Source: Streptomyces bambusae (GTDB lineage: Bacteria > Actinomycetota > Actinomycetes > Streptomycetales > Streptomycetaceae). From it: a stretch of 64,000 nt of DNA. How positions within the stretch are numbered: the stretch's first letter is position 1; every line of letters begins with the position of its first letter. The stretch is from NCBI RefSeq assembly GCF_019400985.1, contig NZ_WTFF01000004.1, forward strand, positions 16,789 to 80,788, given 5' to 3'. The notes under the pieces were generated by a model. That model was not told the DNA's origin, ran no database searches, and saw nothing but the letters and a program-made list of their open reading frames with translations. The translations under genes were made by a program, and so were the position numbers. Of this stretch, positions 8,014 through 20,146 are shown piece after piece.

Positions 8014-10678
8014 CCGGGCCGGGGGCCCGGACCTCGCGCCGGACCTCGTACCGGATCCCCTTGAGCCCCTTCCCCTGCTCCGCCGCGAACTGCACACGGG
8101 CCCGCTGGGCCTGTCGAGCCGCGAGGCGGCACGCCGACTGGCGATCTACGGCCCGAACGAGGTACGCCGCACCGCGCAGCCGAGCGTCCTGCGGGAACTC
8201 CTGCGACAGCTGGTCCACCCCCTGGCCCTGCTGCTGTGGGCGGCAGCGGCCCTCGCCTTCGTCGCGGCCATCGAGGTGCTCGGCTGGGCGATCGTCGCGG
8301 TCGTCCTCGTCAACGCCGGCTTCGCCCTCGTCCAGGAACGGCAGGCCGAGAAGGCCGTCGAGACCCTGGCCCGCTACCTTCCCGCACAGGCCCAGGTGAT
8401 CCGAGGCGGGCAGCCCCAGCACCTCCCGGCCCGTGACCTGGTCCCCGGCGACCTCATCGTCCTGGAGGAGGGCGACCGGATCCCCGCGGACGCCCGGCTG
8501 ACCGAAGGCGGCATCGAAGCGGACCTGTCCATGCTGACGGGCGAGTCCACGCCCGTGGAGCGGCTTGCCGGACCCGGTGTGCCGGCGGCGGCGGTGCTGC
8601 AGGAGCCCAACCTCGTCTTCAGCGGCACCAGCGCCACCGAGGGACGGGCGCAGGCGATCGTCTTCGCCACCGGGGACCACACCGAGCTCGGCCGGATCGC
8701 CGCCCTCAGCCAGCGCACCCGCCGCGAGCCGAGCCCGTTGGAGAAGCAGGTCAAGAAGGTCGCCTGGCTCATCGCGGCGGTCGCCGTCGCGATGGGAGCG
8801 GTGTTCCTCGTGACCGGTGTGGCGGTGGGCCTGCCGGTGACCGACTCGCTGATGTTCGCGATCGGCCTGCTCGTCGCCAATGTCCCCGAGGGACTGCTCC
8901 CCACCATCACGCTCGCCCTCGCCGTCGGTGTGCGGGTCCTGGCCCGGCAGGGCGCGGTGATCAAGCGGCTGAGCGCCGTGGAGACGCTGGGTTCCACCAA
9001 CGTCATCTGCACCGACAAGACCGGCACCCTCACGCGCAACGAGATGCGGCTGCACGGCTTCTGGACGCCCGAGCACCGCACGGAGGCCGGGCCCCGCAGC
9101 GCCGAGCTCATCCGCGCGGCGGCCCTGTGCACCACGGTGACCCTGGAGAGCGACGGCCGGCTGCACGGCGATCCGACCGAGCTCGCCCTGGCCGAGGGAG
9201 CCGCACAGCACGGCGTGCCGGTGGATCCGGCCGACCGGGACGCCGGCCGGCGTGCCTGCTTCCGCTTCGACCCCCGCCTGCGCCTGATGTCAGTGGTCCA
9301 GGCGACGGACCACGGCCGCCTCGGTGTCGTCGCCAAGGGCGCCCCGGAGGCCGTCCTGGCGCTGCTGACCGGCGGGGAGCCGGCCCGGCAGGCCCGGGAC
9401 GCCGCCGAAGCGCTGGCCGCGCAGGGCATGAGGGTGCTGGCCGTCGCCGTACGGGACCTGCCGGCCGGCGCCGGTGTCCCCGTACGGCGCCAGCAGGCCG
9501 AGCGGGACCTGCACCTGCTCGGGCTCATCGGCCTCTACGATCCGCCGCGCCCGGAGGTCGCGGCCGCCGTCCGGCGCTGCCACGAGGCGGGCCTGACCGT
9601 GCACATCGTCACCGGGGACAGCGGGGCCACCGCCGCTTCGATCGCCCGGGCCGTCGGCATCGGAGTGCCGAAGCTGCGGGTGATCGCCCAGTCCGAGGCG
9701 GTCGACGACCACCATCTCGACCACCTCCTGCGGCTCGGCGACACCGAGATCATCTTCGCGCGCGCCTCGCCCGAGACGAAGCTGAAGGTGGCCGACGCCC
9801 TGCGGGTCCACGGGCAGATCGTCGCCATGACCGGCGACGGCGTGAACGACGCCCCGGCGCTCCACCGCGCCCACATCGGCGTGGCCATGGGGCGAACGGG
9901 CACCGACGTGGCCCGCGAGGCCTCGACGATGGTCCTGACCGACGACAACTTCGCCACCATCGTGACGGCGATCGAATCCGGCCGCCGGGTCTACGACAAC
10001 GTCCGCAAGTTCATCGTCTACATCTTCGCCCACCTCACCCCCGAGGTCGTGCCCTTCGCCGTCTTCGCCCTCTCCGGCGGGGCCGTTCCGCTGCCGTTGA
10101 CCGTGCTCCAGATCCTTGCCATCGACCTCGGCACCGAGACCCTCCCCGCCCTCGCGCTCGGCCGCGAGCGCGCCGAACCGGGCATCATGAACCGGCCGCC
10201 CCGCCCCAGCACCCAAGGCGTGATCAACAAGGACATGCTGATCCGCAGCTGGGGCTGGCTCGGCACCGTCTCCGCCGCCCTCGTCATGACCGCGTTCTTC
10301 TCCGTGCTGTGGCGCGCGGGATGGCACCCCGGCGACCCGACCGGCCCGGGCACCGCGCTCCACCAGGCCTACCTCACCGCGACCACCGCCACCTTCGCCG
10401 GCATCGTCACCTGCCAGGTCGGCACCGCGATCGCGGCACGCACCGACCACGCGGCCCTGCGGGACATCGGCTTCCTCACCAACCCCCTGCTGCTCGCCGG
10501 CATCGCTTTCGAACTCGCCTTCACCGCAGCGCTCGTCTACGCGCCCCCGCTCCAGCACCTGTTCGGCACCGCGGCCCTGCCGCTGGACGTCGTCCTCCTC
10601 GTCGCGGCCTTCCCGCCGCTGGTCTGGGGAACCGACGAGCTCCGCCGGTGGGCCCGCCGCCGACGCCACCGCCCCTGA
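8006..10678 (+). CDS. P2-type cation-transporting ATPase (CtpF-like)
   Basis: An 890-residue P-type ATPase with an N-terminal cation-ATPase domain. TGES appears in the actuator domain (SMLTGES), phosphorylated Asp337 in [13 protein letters not shown], the hinge [11 protein letters not shown] near residue 610, and a C-terminal six-helix domain. The helix-4 motif [19 protein letters not shown] is that of the Na/K-Ca type rather than heavy-metal pumps. The DosR regulon also encodes one such pump (CtpF). The ion (Ca2+, Na+ or K+) is not decidable by eye. A second pump of the class lies at 15281. It ends convergent to the nitroreductase gene. Confidence 0.93.
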   Translation: MADRAGGPDLAPDLVPDPLEPLPLLRRELHTGPLGLSSREAARRLAIYGPNEVRRTAQPSVLRELLRQLVHPLALLLWAAAALAFVAAIEVLGWAIVAVVLVNAGFALVQERQAEKAVETLARYLPAQAQVIRGGQPQHLPARDLVPGDLIVLEEGDRIPADARLTEGGIEADLSMLTGESTPVERLAGPGVPAAAVLQEPNLVFSGTSATEGRAQAIVFATGDHTELGRIAALSQRTRREPSPLEKQVKKVAWLIAAVAVAMGAVFLVTGVAVGLPVTDSLMFAIGLLVANVPEGLLPTITLALAVGVRVLARQGAVIKRLSAVETLGSTNVICTDKTGTLTRNEMRLHGFWTPEHRTEAGPRSAELIRAAALCTTVTLESDGRLHGDPTELALAEGAAQHGVPVDPADRDAGRRACFRFDPRLRLMSVVQATDHGRLGVVAKGAPEAVLALLTGGEPARQARDAAEALAAQGMRVLAVAVRDLPAGAGVPVRRQQAERDLHLLGLIGLYDPPRPEVAAAVRRCHEAGLTVHIVTGDSGATAASIARAVGIGVPKLRVIAQSEAVDDHHLDHLLRLGDTEIIFARASPETKLKVADALRVHGQIVAMTGDGVNDAPALHRAHIGVAMGRTGTDVAREASTMVLTDDNFATIVTAIESGRRVYDNVRKFIVYIFAHLTPEVVPFAVFALSGGAVPLPLTVLQILAIDLGTETLPALALGRERAEPGIMNRPPRPSTQGVINKDMLIRSWGWLGTVSAALVMTAFFSVLWRAGWHPGDPTGPGTALHQAYLTATTATFAGIVTCQVGTAIAARTDHAALRDIGFLTNPLLLAGIAFELAFTAALVYAPPLQHLFGTAALPLDVVLLVAAFPPLVWGTDELRRWARRRRHRP

Positions 10679-10696
10679 GCCGGGCCGGGGCCGGGC

Positions 10697-10799
10697 GGGT
10701 CACCGGAGCCCGGGCGGTCACAGGAGCTCGCCGGTCACCGGAGCCCGGCGGTCACCGGATCTCGCCGGTCACCGGACCTCGCCGGTCACCGGATCTCCA
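10697..10799. repeat. Six 17-bp palindromic tandem repeats between convergent genes
   Basis: Units based on CGGTCACCGGATCTCGC start at 10697 (then one extra base), 10715, 10732, 10749, 10766 and 10783. Each holds CCGGTCACCGG, palindromic around one base. The last unit contains the stop codon of the nitroreductase gene (10786-10788). The array fills almost the whole 107-bp gap between the convergent ATPase and nitroreductase genes and may act as a terminator or expanded by slippage. Confidence 0.88.
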
Positions 10800-11763
10800 G
10801 GACCTCCGTGACCGGCCGGCGCGGCGTCGGGGCTCCCTGGGGCCCGTAGCCGAGGCGGATGATCATCTGGACCTGGCCCATGGCCTCGGCCGGGTCCCGG
10901 GCCGTCCACCGCAGCTCGCGCCATTCCAGGGGCTGGGAGGTCATCGAGGCGGCGAGGCCGTCGGCGGTGGCCTGGAGCAGCACGCGTTCCAGGGCCTGGC
11001 CGGCGCGCAGCCAGTCGGCCCGGGTGTCGGCGGGGGTGCCGAGCAGGACCAGCTGCGGCCGCTTCTCGAACACGGCCCAGCCGCGGTCCGGCACCGGCCG
11101 GGTCCGGCCGAAGTCGCGTACGGAGGCGGACCCGGCGGAACCGCGCGGGCCGAACGCGGCGGCGGGAACGCCGTCGTCGCGCCTGCCGGTCGCGCCCGTC
11201 CAGGCCGCGGTCTCCTCCTGGTGCACCGGATCGATCTCCTCCCGGTGCTCCGCGTCACGCACCAGCCCGAGCACCGTCTCGACGTGCCAGTCGCCCGGGA
11301 CCTCCAGCCGGCAGCCCTCCATGCGGGCCGCGGCCCGCAGTCCGTCCAGCAGCGCCTGCGGTACCGGCTCGTCGCTGAACGGGTAGCGGCTGGTGTGCCG
11401 GCGCGGGATGGCGTCGTGCAGCGCCGCCAGCTCGGGGTCGTCACCGCCGGGTCCGTCGACGGTCGCCGTGGCCAGCAGCCATGGTTCGGAGTCGTCGGGC
11501 AGCAGGTGCACGCGGACGGGGTGACCGTGCCAGGCCGCGGAGACGCGCAGGTTGAACAGCGCGGCGGCGCAACCGAGATGCAGTGCGCGGTGGTCCGGGT
11601 CGCTGCGCGTCATGGCGCGGTCCGGATCGCCGTGCAGTTCGATGACGTCGTCCGCCGATCGGAACACGAACTTCCACGGCTGGGCGTTGTGCATGGACGG
11701 AGCGCTCACGGCGTCGCCGACGATCCGGGCGATGACAGCGTGGTCCAGGTGTGGTGCGGTCAC
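10786..11763 (-). CDS. Acg-family nitroreductase-like protein
   Basis: A 325-residue protein built from two nitroreductase-like halves, of the Acg family (M. tuberculosis Rv2032 type). Landmarks are APSMHNAQPWKF near the N-terminus, DPDHRALHLGCAAALFNLR, RRHTSRYPF and a C-terminal IIRLGYGPQGAPTPRRPV. Mycobacterial Acg binds FMN but, as far as I recall, covers the site with a lid and lacks normal reductase activity, so it may store or sequester flavin. Start is GTG 11763, with AGGA about 8 nt upstream. A strong palindrome lies about 135 bp upstream. The stop codon falls in a 17-bp repeat. Confidence 0.9.
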   Translation of the reverse strand: MTAPHLDHAVIARIVGDAVSAPSMHNAQPWKFVFRSADDVIELHGDPDRAMTRSDPDHRALHLGCAAALFNLRVSAAWHGHPVRVHLLPDDSEPWLLATATVDGPGGDDPELAALHDAIPRRHTSRYPFSDEPVPQALLDGLRAAARMEGCRLEVPGDWHVETVLGLVRDAEHREEIDPVHQEETAAWTGATGRRDDGVPAAAFGPRGSAGSASVRDFGRTRPVPDRGWAVFEKRPQLVLLGTPADTRADWLRAGQALERVLLQATADGLAASMTSQPLEWRELRWTARDPAEAMGQVQMIIRLGYGPQGAPTPRRPVTEVLEIR

Positions 11764-11896
11764 GGTACTGGTCCTGTCTGTGCGTCCTCAGTCGTGCGCC
11801 ACGACGGCGACCGGGGAGATACGGGATTCGGTCGGGGCTCCTCCTCGGGTGGGACACCCGGCTGCTTCCAGTCTGCTGCCTGCCGGGTGCCCGGGT

Positions 11897-11932
11897 GGGA
11901 CCGATCGGTCCTACCCGGGACCGTTCGGCGGA
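11897..11932. promoter_or_regulatory. Pair of DosR/OsdR-like sites upstream of the nitroreductase gene
   Basis: GGGACCGATCGGTCCT at 11897-11912 contains the perfect 14-bp palindrome GGACCGATCGGTCC. A second left half-site, GGGACCGTTCGG, starts 20 bp further on at 11917. The pair overlaps the last codons of the upstream CBS gene (stop at 11911-11913) and faces the nitroreductase start at 11763. Confidence 0.65.
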
Positions 11933-12522
11933 GCGCCGGTGAAGTCGGCCTTGACGTCCACGACGCCCGGGACGGTGCCGGCCGCGCGGACCACCACGTC
12001 CTCCAGCGAGGGATCCGGCAGGGCGCCGTGCAGGTGGGCGATCCCGTCGGCGACGTGGACGTGGATCTCGGCCGAGCCCGGCGGGACGAGCCGGTACATG
12101 ATCAGTTCACGGATCTCGGCGCCGATGTCCGCGTCCGGGCGCAGGTACACCTTCAGCAGGTCCCCGCGGCTGACGACGCCGATCAGGCGGCCGTCGCCGT
12201 CGACCACGGGCAGGCGCTTGAGGCGGCGGCGGGCCATCAGACGCGCCGCGGCCGGGATGGCGGCGTCCTCGGTCACCGTGACGGCCGGGCGGGTCATCAG
12301 CTGCTCCGCGGTGGTCGCGCGGTCCGGGTCGGTGTCCTGTGAGTGGAGCAGCAGGTCGGCTTCGGAGACGACGCCGGCCACCCGGCCGTCCTCGGAGAGC
12401 ACGGGAAGGGCGGTGACGTTCCACATCCGCATCGTTTCCACGATGGCCTTGAACGCGGTGCTGTTGTCGACGGAGATCGCCGCGTGGGTCATGACGTCAC
12501 CGACCGTGCGCAGGTGCTTCAT
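11911..12522 (-). CDS. CBS-CBS-BON domain protein (second of four)
   Basis: A 203-residue protein. It begins MKHLRTVGDVMTHAAISV, has CBS domains at about residues 6-60 and 80-135, and a BON domain to about 197. GGAAAGG lies 2-8 nt before ATG 12522; a longer in-frame extension has no ribosome site and poor codon use. It is the downstream member of a two-gene minus-strand unit with the gene at 12575 (52-bp gap). The last codons overlap an operator-like palindrome. Confidence 0.88.
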   Translation of the reverse strand: MKHLRTVGDVMTHAAISVDNSTAFKAIVETMRMWNVTALPVLSEDGRVAGVVSEADLLLHSQDTDPDRATTAEQLMTRPAVTVTEDAAIPAAARLMARRRLKRLPVVDGDGRLIGVVSRGDLLKVYLRPDADIGAEIRELIMYRLVPPGSAEIHVHVADGIAHLHGALPDPSLEDVVVRAAGTVPGVVDVKADFTGAPPNGPG

Positions 12523-12574
12523 GGCCTTTCCTCTGCGAATTCCCCCTGTGAACCTTCGTGCGGTGGACCGGGCG

Positions 12575-13240
12575 TCACCACGGCATCGCGTGACGCGCGT
12601 GCCCGGCGTCCGAGAACGCCGCGTCGTCGTTGCGGGCCGTGACGTGCGAGGCGACGGCCACCACTCCGTCGAGCCGTTCGACGACGGCATGCAGGACACG
12701 CAGCTGACTCCGGTGCTGCACCATGCCGTCCATGGTGACGATGCCGTCCACGACGTGCACCTCGACGTCGCCGGCCGGTACGCCCACGACGACCGTGAGG
12801 ATGTCCTGTACGCGCTGGCGTATCTCCGAGTCCGGACGCAGGAACATGCGGAGCAGGTCCCGGCGGGTGACGATGCCGACGAGCCGGTCCTCCACGTCCA
12901 CGACGGGAAGCCGCTCGATGCTGCGGCGCGTCATCAGCCGGGCGGCGTCGGCCGCCGTGTCCTCGGCATGGACGGTGACGGCGGGCGCGGACATGATGTC
13001 CCCCGCCGCGGGAGGCGGCTCCGGCGCACCGTGCTGCAGATCGGAGCGGGCGAGCGCGGCCGGGTGGGCCAGCAGGTCGGTCTGGGAGACGACACCCACG
13101 ACGCGGTCCTCGTCGTCCAGAACGGGGACCCCGGAGATGTCGTGCTGGGCGAGGAGCTTCGCGACGTCCTTGAAAGCGGTGTCGGGGGCCACCGTGACGA
13201 CCTCGTCGGTCATCAGGTCCGCCACCTTGATGTGCTTCAT
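12575..13240 (-). CDS. CBS-CBS-BON domain protein (third of four)
   Basis: A 221-residue paralogue starting MKHIKVADLMTDEVVTVAP, with two CBS domains (about 6-62 and 95-150) and a BON domain (about 155-215, VHVVDGIVTMDGMVQHRSQ). GGAGGGCCTC directly precedes ATG 13240, a strong ribosome site. The gene is transcribed away from the universal stress protein operon across a 264-bp region with three palindromes, so both sides probably respond to the same regulator. Confidence 0.9.
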   Translation of the reverse strand: MKHIKVADLMTDEVVTVAPDTAFKDVAKLLAQHDISGVPVLDDEDRVVGVVSQTDLLAHPAALARSDLQHGAPEPPPAAGDIMSAPAVTVHAEDTAADAARLMTRRSIERLPVVDVEDRLVGIVTRRDLLRMFLRPDSEIRQRVQDILTVVVGVPAGDVEVHVVDGIVTMDGMVQHRSQLRVLHAVVERLDGVVAVASHVTARNDDAAFSDAGHARHAMPW

Positions 13241-13504
13241 GAGGCCCTCCTGCTGCTCCGGGTCGTGGGAGGCCGGTGTCCGGTGGGTGTGCCACTCACC
13301 CTCCGCCGGAACAGAGTGGGGAGACGAGGGCCGAACGGTCCCGTCCCGGGACCGGAAGGACCACCCGGCCCCGGCGGCACGGGGCCGGGGCCGCGACGGG
13401 GACCTTTGGTCCCCGGCAGCGGCCCCGGGCGGCCCTCACCCCCCCGCCGCCGCGGGTGTGAGCGTGGGGGGTGTCCCCAGTCGGCCCCTCGGTCGGGAGT
13501 AACC
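13241..13504. promoter_or_regulatory. Divergent control region with three DosR/OsdR-like palindromes
   Basis: Three sites are visible: AGGGCCGAACGGTCCC at 13327-13342, GGGACCGGAAGGACCA at 13348-13363 (21 bp on) and the perfect palindrome GGGGACCTTTGGTCCCC at 13398-13414. The last is nearest in form to the mycobacterial DosR box. They lie between the CBS-BON gene and the universal stress protein / ATPase operon. No coding region is seen here. Confidence 0.68.
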
Positions 13505-14413
13505 GTGGAAAGCACCATTCGTACCCCGGACACCAGCTCGGTCACCGTAGGCGTGGACGGCTCGGAACCGGCGCGCCGCGCTGCCCTGTGGGCCGCCGGG
13601 GAGGCCGTACGCCGAGGCCGCCCCCTGCACATCGTCCACGCCGCCGACACGGACGGCCGGGCGCTGTACGTGGCGGCGGAGACCATCGAGAGGGTCCGTG
13701 CCGCCGGCCGCGAGATCCTGGACGACACGGCGAAGGCCGTGGCCGACCGGTACCCCGGCCTGCAGGTGACCACCGAGCTCAGCCGCACCGACGCCGTCAC
13801 CAGCCTGCACCGGGCCGGCGGCCTGCACGGCACGCTCGTCGTCGGCAGCCGCGGCCTGGGCGGCTTCAACTCGCTCATGCTCGGCTCCGTCGGCCTCGAC
13901 ACGGCAGCCGGTGCCAAGGTCCCCGTCGTCGTGGTCCGCGACGTCGACGAGACGGAGGAGCGGGGCACCGTCCTCGCCGCCGTCCGCGACGAGCACGACC
14001 TCGTGTGCGCACGGTACGCCGCCCGCGAGGCCGAGCTGCGCAAGGCGTCCCTACGGCTGCTGCACGTGTGGCACATCATCCAGTCCGTCGGCACCGTGGT
14101 GACCATGCTCGACGACGTCGACGCGATCGCCGGGGCGCACTCCGCGGCCCTGCAGGCCGTCACGGACGCCATCCGCGACGAGTTCCCCGACCTGACCGTC
14201 GAGAGCGACGCGGAGAAGAGCGCCTCCGTCGCCGGAGTGCTCGTCGAGGCGTCCCGCCACGCCGACCTGCTCGTCATGGGCGGCCGCAGGGCCCCCACCC
14301 CGCTCGGACTCGGCCGCAACCTGGGCAGGGCCACGCACAGCGTGCTGCACCACGCCCGCTGCCCCGTGCTCCTCATCCCCCGCGCGGGTGACAACGCCGG
14401 GAGCCGGTCATGA
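13505..14413 (+). CDS. Universal stress protein, tandem two-domain form
   Basis: A 302-residue protein with two Usp domains. Domain 1 (about 12-145) has VTVGVDGSEPARRAALWAA and GSRGLGGFNSLMLGS. Domain 2 (about 155-295) ends with MGGRRAPTPLGLGRNLG and CPVLLIP. Both carry the glycine-rich nucleotide loop, so ATP binding is likely. GTG 13505 has GGGAG 5 nt upstream. The stop overlaps the ATG of the next universal stress protein gene (ATGA). It is first in a four-gene operon with a second Usp, a P-type ATPase and a DUF1918 protein. Confidence 0.92.
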   Translation: MESTIRTPDTSSVTVGVDGSEPARRAALWAAGEAVRRGRPLHIVHAADTDGRALYVAAETIERVRAAGREILDDTAKAVADRYPGLQVTTELSRTDAVTSLHRAGGLHGTLVVGSRGLGGFNSLMLGSVGLDTAAGAKVPVVVVRDVDETEERGTVLAAVRDEHDLVCARYAAREAELRKASLRLLHVWHIIQSVGTVVTMLDDVDAIAGAHSAALQAVTDAIRDEFPDLTVESDAEKSASVAGVLVEASRHADLLVMGGRRAPTPLGLGRNLGRATHSVLHHARCPVLLIPRAGDNAGSRS

Positions 14414-15273
14414 CCGGCCGCGGGCAAGGCGCTCGTGACGTCGTCGTGGGCATCGACCCCGCCCGGGAATGGCACCTCCCGTTGGCCTGGGCCGCCGACG
14501 AGGCCCACCGGCGCCGGCTCCCGCTGCGCCTGGTGCTCGCCGTGCCACCCCAGCACGACACCCGCCACGCCCACGACACCGCGGGGCGGACGGCCCTGCG
14601 CCAGGCCGGCTCCGAGAGGCTCGAACAGGCCCGGGAATGGGTCCGTGAACGGCACCCGGAGCTGGCCGTGTCCGCCGATCTGCCGGACGGCTTCCCGACA
14701 CCCGTCATCACCGGGGCGGCCCGGCACGCCCGCATGGTCGTGCTCGGCTCCCGCCGCCTCGGCCGCGTCGCGGAAGTGCTCAGTGCCGGATCGACCGTGG
14801 TCCCGGTGGCCGCCAAGGCCCCGTGCCCGGTCGTCGTCGTGGGCGACGCCCCGCACACCACCCAGCAGCCGCCGTACGTCGTCGCCGGGATCGACGGCAG
14901 CGCCGCCTCGGCCGCAGCGCTCCGGTTCGCCCTCGACGAAGCCGATCTGTGCGGCGCGACCGTCCGGGCCGTCTCCGTGTGGCAGCCGCCGGTCTTCCTG
15001 CTGCACGACGAGGAAGCGGCCATCCAGGCCCAGCGAGCCCTGCTGGCCGAGACCACCGCGGGGCTGTCGGAGAAGTACCCGGACGTACGCCTCACCCACG
15101 AGGTCCTGACCGGCCACCCGGTGGAGGAACTGGCCCGGGCCGCCGAGCACGCCCTGGCCGTCGTCGTGGGGCGTCGCGGCCGGGGCGGCTACTCCGGCAT
15201 GCGCCTGGGATCCACGGTGCACGGTCTGCTGCACCGGGCGCACTGCCCGGTGATCACCATCCCGGAGGTTTGA
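14410..15273 (+). CDS. Universal stress protein, tandem two-domain form
   Basis: A 287-residue two-domain Usp. Domain 1 (about 9-143) starts DVVVGIDPAREWHLPLAWA and its loop (GSRRLGRVAEVLSAGS) departs from the usual G-x2-G-x9-G pattern, so nucleotide binding there is doubtful. Domain 2 (about 150-287) is canonical, with VVAGIDGSAASAAAL and GRRGRGGYSGMRLGS. The start overlaps the previous stop by 4 nt. It may regulate or partner the P-type ATPase 7 nt downstream; that is inference from context. Confidence 0.92.
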   Translation: MTGRGQGARDVVVGIDPAREWHLPLAWAADEAHRRRLPLRLVLAVPPQHDTRHAHDTAGRTALRQAGSERLEQAREWVRERHPELAVSADLPDGFPTPVITGAARHARMVVLGSRRLGRVAEVLSAGSTVVPVAAKAPCPVVVVGDAPHTTQQPPYVVAGIDGSAASAAALRFALDEADLCGATVRAVSVWQPPVFLLHDEEAAIQAQRALLAETTAGLSEKYPDVRLTHEVLTGHPVEELARAAEHALAVVVGRRGRGGYSGMRLGSTVHGLLHRAHCPVITIPEV

Positions 15274-15280
15274 GACCGAC

Positions 15281-17946
<2,666 letters not shown>

Positions 17947-17950
<4 letters not shown>

Positions 17951-18213
17951 ACACGTACGCACCGCAACACGGAACCGGGATCCACGCCGAGGTGGGCGAC
18001 CAGATCGTCGTGGGCGGCCCCACCGTCGGCAAGCCGGGCCGGGACGGGGAGGTCGTCGCCCTGCACCACGCGGACGGCACACCGCCGTACGACGTGCGCT
18101 GGTCCGACACCGGCCGTACCACCGTGTTCTTCCCGGGGCCGGACGCCCATGTCCGGCACCTGCACGAAGGGACGGCGGGCCCGGCCGACGGGGGCGGCCG
18201 CAGGGGGCAGTAG
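17947..18213 (+). CDS. DUF1918 small protein
   Basis: An 88-residue protein. The first ~60 residues (VGDQIVVGGPTVGKPGRDGE, then PPYDVRWSDTGRTTVFFPGPD) match DUF1918, a compact SH3-like beta domain common in actinobacteria and often found beside stress genes. The tail is Gly-rich and probably disordered. The ATG overlaps the ATPase stop and GGAAAGG lies 7 nt upstream. Biochemical role unknown. Confidence 0.85.
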
Positions 18214-18398
18214 CTGCCGGCTGAACGGGCTGAACGGGAAGCCCCCTGCGGCCGGGGCTACGGTGGACACCTGGTCACGTGGTCCTGTCAGCGTTGCCGC
18301 CGGCCGGACGTGGGACATGAGCGCAGGCGGTCAGCCTGCCGCGAGCGGCGTCTCCCCGGGCGGTGCGGCACACGCCTCCAGCGAGGCCCGGAGGTGTC

Positions 18399-20123
18399 AT
18401 GCGGAAGCACGGACGGATCGTCGCGGTCCCGCCCGCCTTCCGGGGCTACCGGCGCGCCTTGCTGCGCGGTGACGTCCTGGCGGGGATCACGGTCGCCGCC
18501 TACCTCGTCCCGCAGGTCATGGCCTATGCGGGGGTGGCCGGCCTGCCCCCGGTCGTCGGCCTGTGGGCGGTCCTGCCGGCCATGGTGCTCTACGCCCTGA
18601 GCGGCTCGTCCCGGCTGCTGTCGGTCGGCCCGGAGTCGACCACCGCCCTGATGACCGCCGTGGCCGTGGGCCCGCTCGCGGCCGGAGACCCCGCACGGTA
18701 CGCGGGCATCGCCGCTGCCCTCGCCGTCGTCGTGGGCCTGCTCTGCCTGGTCGCGTGGGCCGTCCGGCTCGGCTTCCTCGCCGACCTGTTCTCCCGGCCC
18801 GTCCTCGTCGGCTACCTGGCCGGAGTCGCCGCCCTCATGATCGTGGACCAGCTGCCCCGGCTCACCGGGACCGACAGCGGCGGATCGGGGTTCGTCCCCC
18901 AGCTGCTCACCTTCCTCCGCCGGCTGCCCGACGTGGAGGCCCCCACGGCCGCTCTGTCCGCCGGCTGCCTCGTCCTGCTGTTCACCCTGCCCCTGGTGCG
19001 GCCCGCCCTGCCCGGCCCCCTCGTGGTCCTCGTGCTCGCCACGGCGGCGGTGGCGGCGTTCGGGCTCGACGGGGGCCCGGGCATCGACGTGATCGGCGCC
19101 GTACCGACCGGCCTGCCGGGCTTCGCCCTGCCCCGTCCGGCCGACCTCGCCCACCTGGTCCTGCCGGCCCTCGGTGTCCTCCTCGTGGGCTACACCGACG
19201 TCGTCCTGACCGCCCGTGCGTTCGCCCGGCGCGACGACCCGTACCCGCTGGACGCGAACCGGGAACTGCTGGCCCTCGGTGCGGCCAACCTCGGCGCCGG
19301 GCTCCTCCAGGGCTTCCCGGTCAGCAGCAGCGCCAGCCGAACCGCCCTCGCCGACTCGGCCGGAGCCCGTACGCAGGGCTACTCCCTCGTCGGCGCCGGG
19401 TGCGTGGCCGCCGTCCTGCTCCTCCTCGGCCCGCTGCTCGCCCACACCCCCACCGCGGCCCTCGGCGCGATCGTCGTCTACGCGGCGGTCCGCCTGGTGG
19501 AGGTGGGCGAGTTCCGCCGCCTCGCGCACTTCCGGCGCCGCGAGCTCCTGCTGGCCCTGTGCTGCACCGCCGGTGTCCTCGCCCTCGGCATCCTCTACGG
19601 CGTCCTGGTCGCGGTGGCCCTGTCCGTCTTCGAAGTCCTCGCCAGGGTCGCCCGACCGCACGACGCGGTCCTCGGCACCGTCGCCGGCCTGGCCGGCATG
19701 CACGACGTCGACGACTACCCGCAGGCGCGGACCATTCCCGGCCTGGTGGTCTACCGCTACGACTCCCCGCTGTTCTTCGCCAACGCCGAGGACTTCCGCC
19801 GCCGCGCACTTGCGGCCGTCGACGCACAGACCGACCCGGTCCACTGGTTCGTCCTGAACACCGAGGCCAACGTCGAGGTCGACATCACCGCCCTCGACGC
19901 CGTCGAGGCCCTGCGCGCCGAACTCGCCCGGCGGGGCATCGTGTTCGCCTTCGCCCGCGTCAAGCAGGACCTCCGCGAACCCCTCGACGCGTACGGGCTG
20001 ACGGCAGCCGTCGGCCCGGACCACGTCTATCCCACCCTGCCCACCGCCGTCGCGGCCTACCGCGCCTGGCAGCGCACCACAGGAGGAACCGACCCAGGAG
20101 GAACCGACCCGACCGGCACGTAG
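18399..20123 (+). CDS. SulP (SLC26) family anion transporter with STAS domain
   Basis: A 574-residue transporter. About ten to twelve membrane helices run from residue ~20 to ~430, opening with AGITVAAYLVPQVMAYAGVA, a classic SulP signature. QGFPVSSSASRTA follows in the core. A cytoplasmic STAS domain occupies about residues 455-560 (LVVYRYDSPLFFANAEDFRR). Substrates of the family include sulfate, bicarbonate, nitrate and other anions. CGGAGGT 3 nt before ATG 18399 decides the start. No dormancy-type palindrome was seen in the 185 bp upstream, so it may read through from the ATPase operon. Confidence 0.92.
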   Translation: MRKHGRIVAVPPAFRGYRRALLRGDVLAGITVAAYLVPQVMAYAGVAGLPPVVGLWAVLPAMVLYALSGSSRLLSVGPESTTALMTAVAVGPLAAGDPARYAGIAAALAVVVGLLCLVAWAVRLGFLADLFSRPVLVGYLAGVAALMIVDQLPRLTGTDSGGSGFVPQLLTFLRRLPDVEAPTAALSAGCLVLLFTLPLVRPALPGPLVVLVLATAAVAAFGLDGGPGIDVIGAVPTGLPGFALPRPADLAHLVLPALGVLLVGYTDVVLTARAFARRDDPYPLDANRELLALGAANLGAGLLQGFPVSSSASRTALADSAGARTQGYSLVGAGCVAAVLLLLGPLLAHTPTAALGAIVVYAAVRLVEVGEFRRLAHFRRRELLLALCCTAGVLALGILYGVLVAVALSVFEVLARVARPHDAVLGTVAGLAGMHDVDDYPQARTIPGLVVYRYDSPLFFANAEDFRRRALAAVDAQTDPVHWFVLNTEANVEVDITALDAVEALRAELARRGIVFAFARVKQDLREPLDAYGLTAAVGPDHVYPTLPTAVAAYRAWQRTTGGTDPGGTDPTGT

Positions 20124-20130
20124 GGGAGAG

Positions 20131-20146
20131 GGGGCCGAACGGACCC
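20131..20146. promoter_or_regulatory. DosR/OsdR-like palindrome upstream of the Hsp20 fragment and flavodoxin 2
   Basis: GGGGCCGAACGGACCC begins 8 bp after the SulP stop codon and ends 110 bp before the ATG at 20257. It fits GGGNCCGNNCGGNCCC except that its left half reads GGGGCCG with the right-hand T replaced by A. Confidence 0.58.

Noticed and set aside
3493..8097. A 1534-codon open frame on the minus strand
   Set aside because: It lies antisense to GH65, Usp, flavodoxin and Rv1733c-like genes whose families are clear. Its translation is low-complexity Gly/Arg/Ala/Val typical of shadow frames in GC-rich DNA.
10697..10799. CRISPR array
   Set aside because: The 17-bp units follow one another with no spacers, and no cas gene is present.
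9127..12342. A 1071-codon plus-strand frame across the ATPase and nitroreductase
   Set aside because: It is out of frame with the ATPase and antisense to two recognisable genes; Arg/Pro-rich with no domain.
18214..18398. Dormancy-type operator before the SulP gene
   Set aside because: Only partial half-sites were found; nothing close to the shared palindrome.
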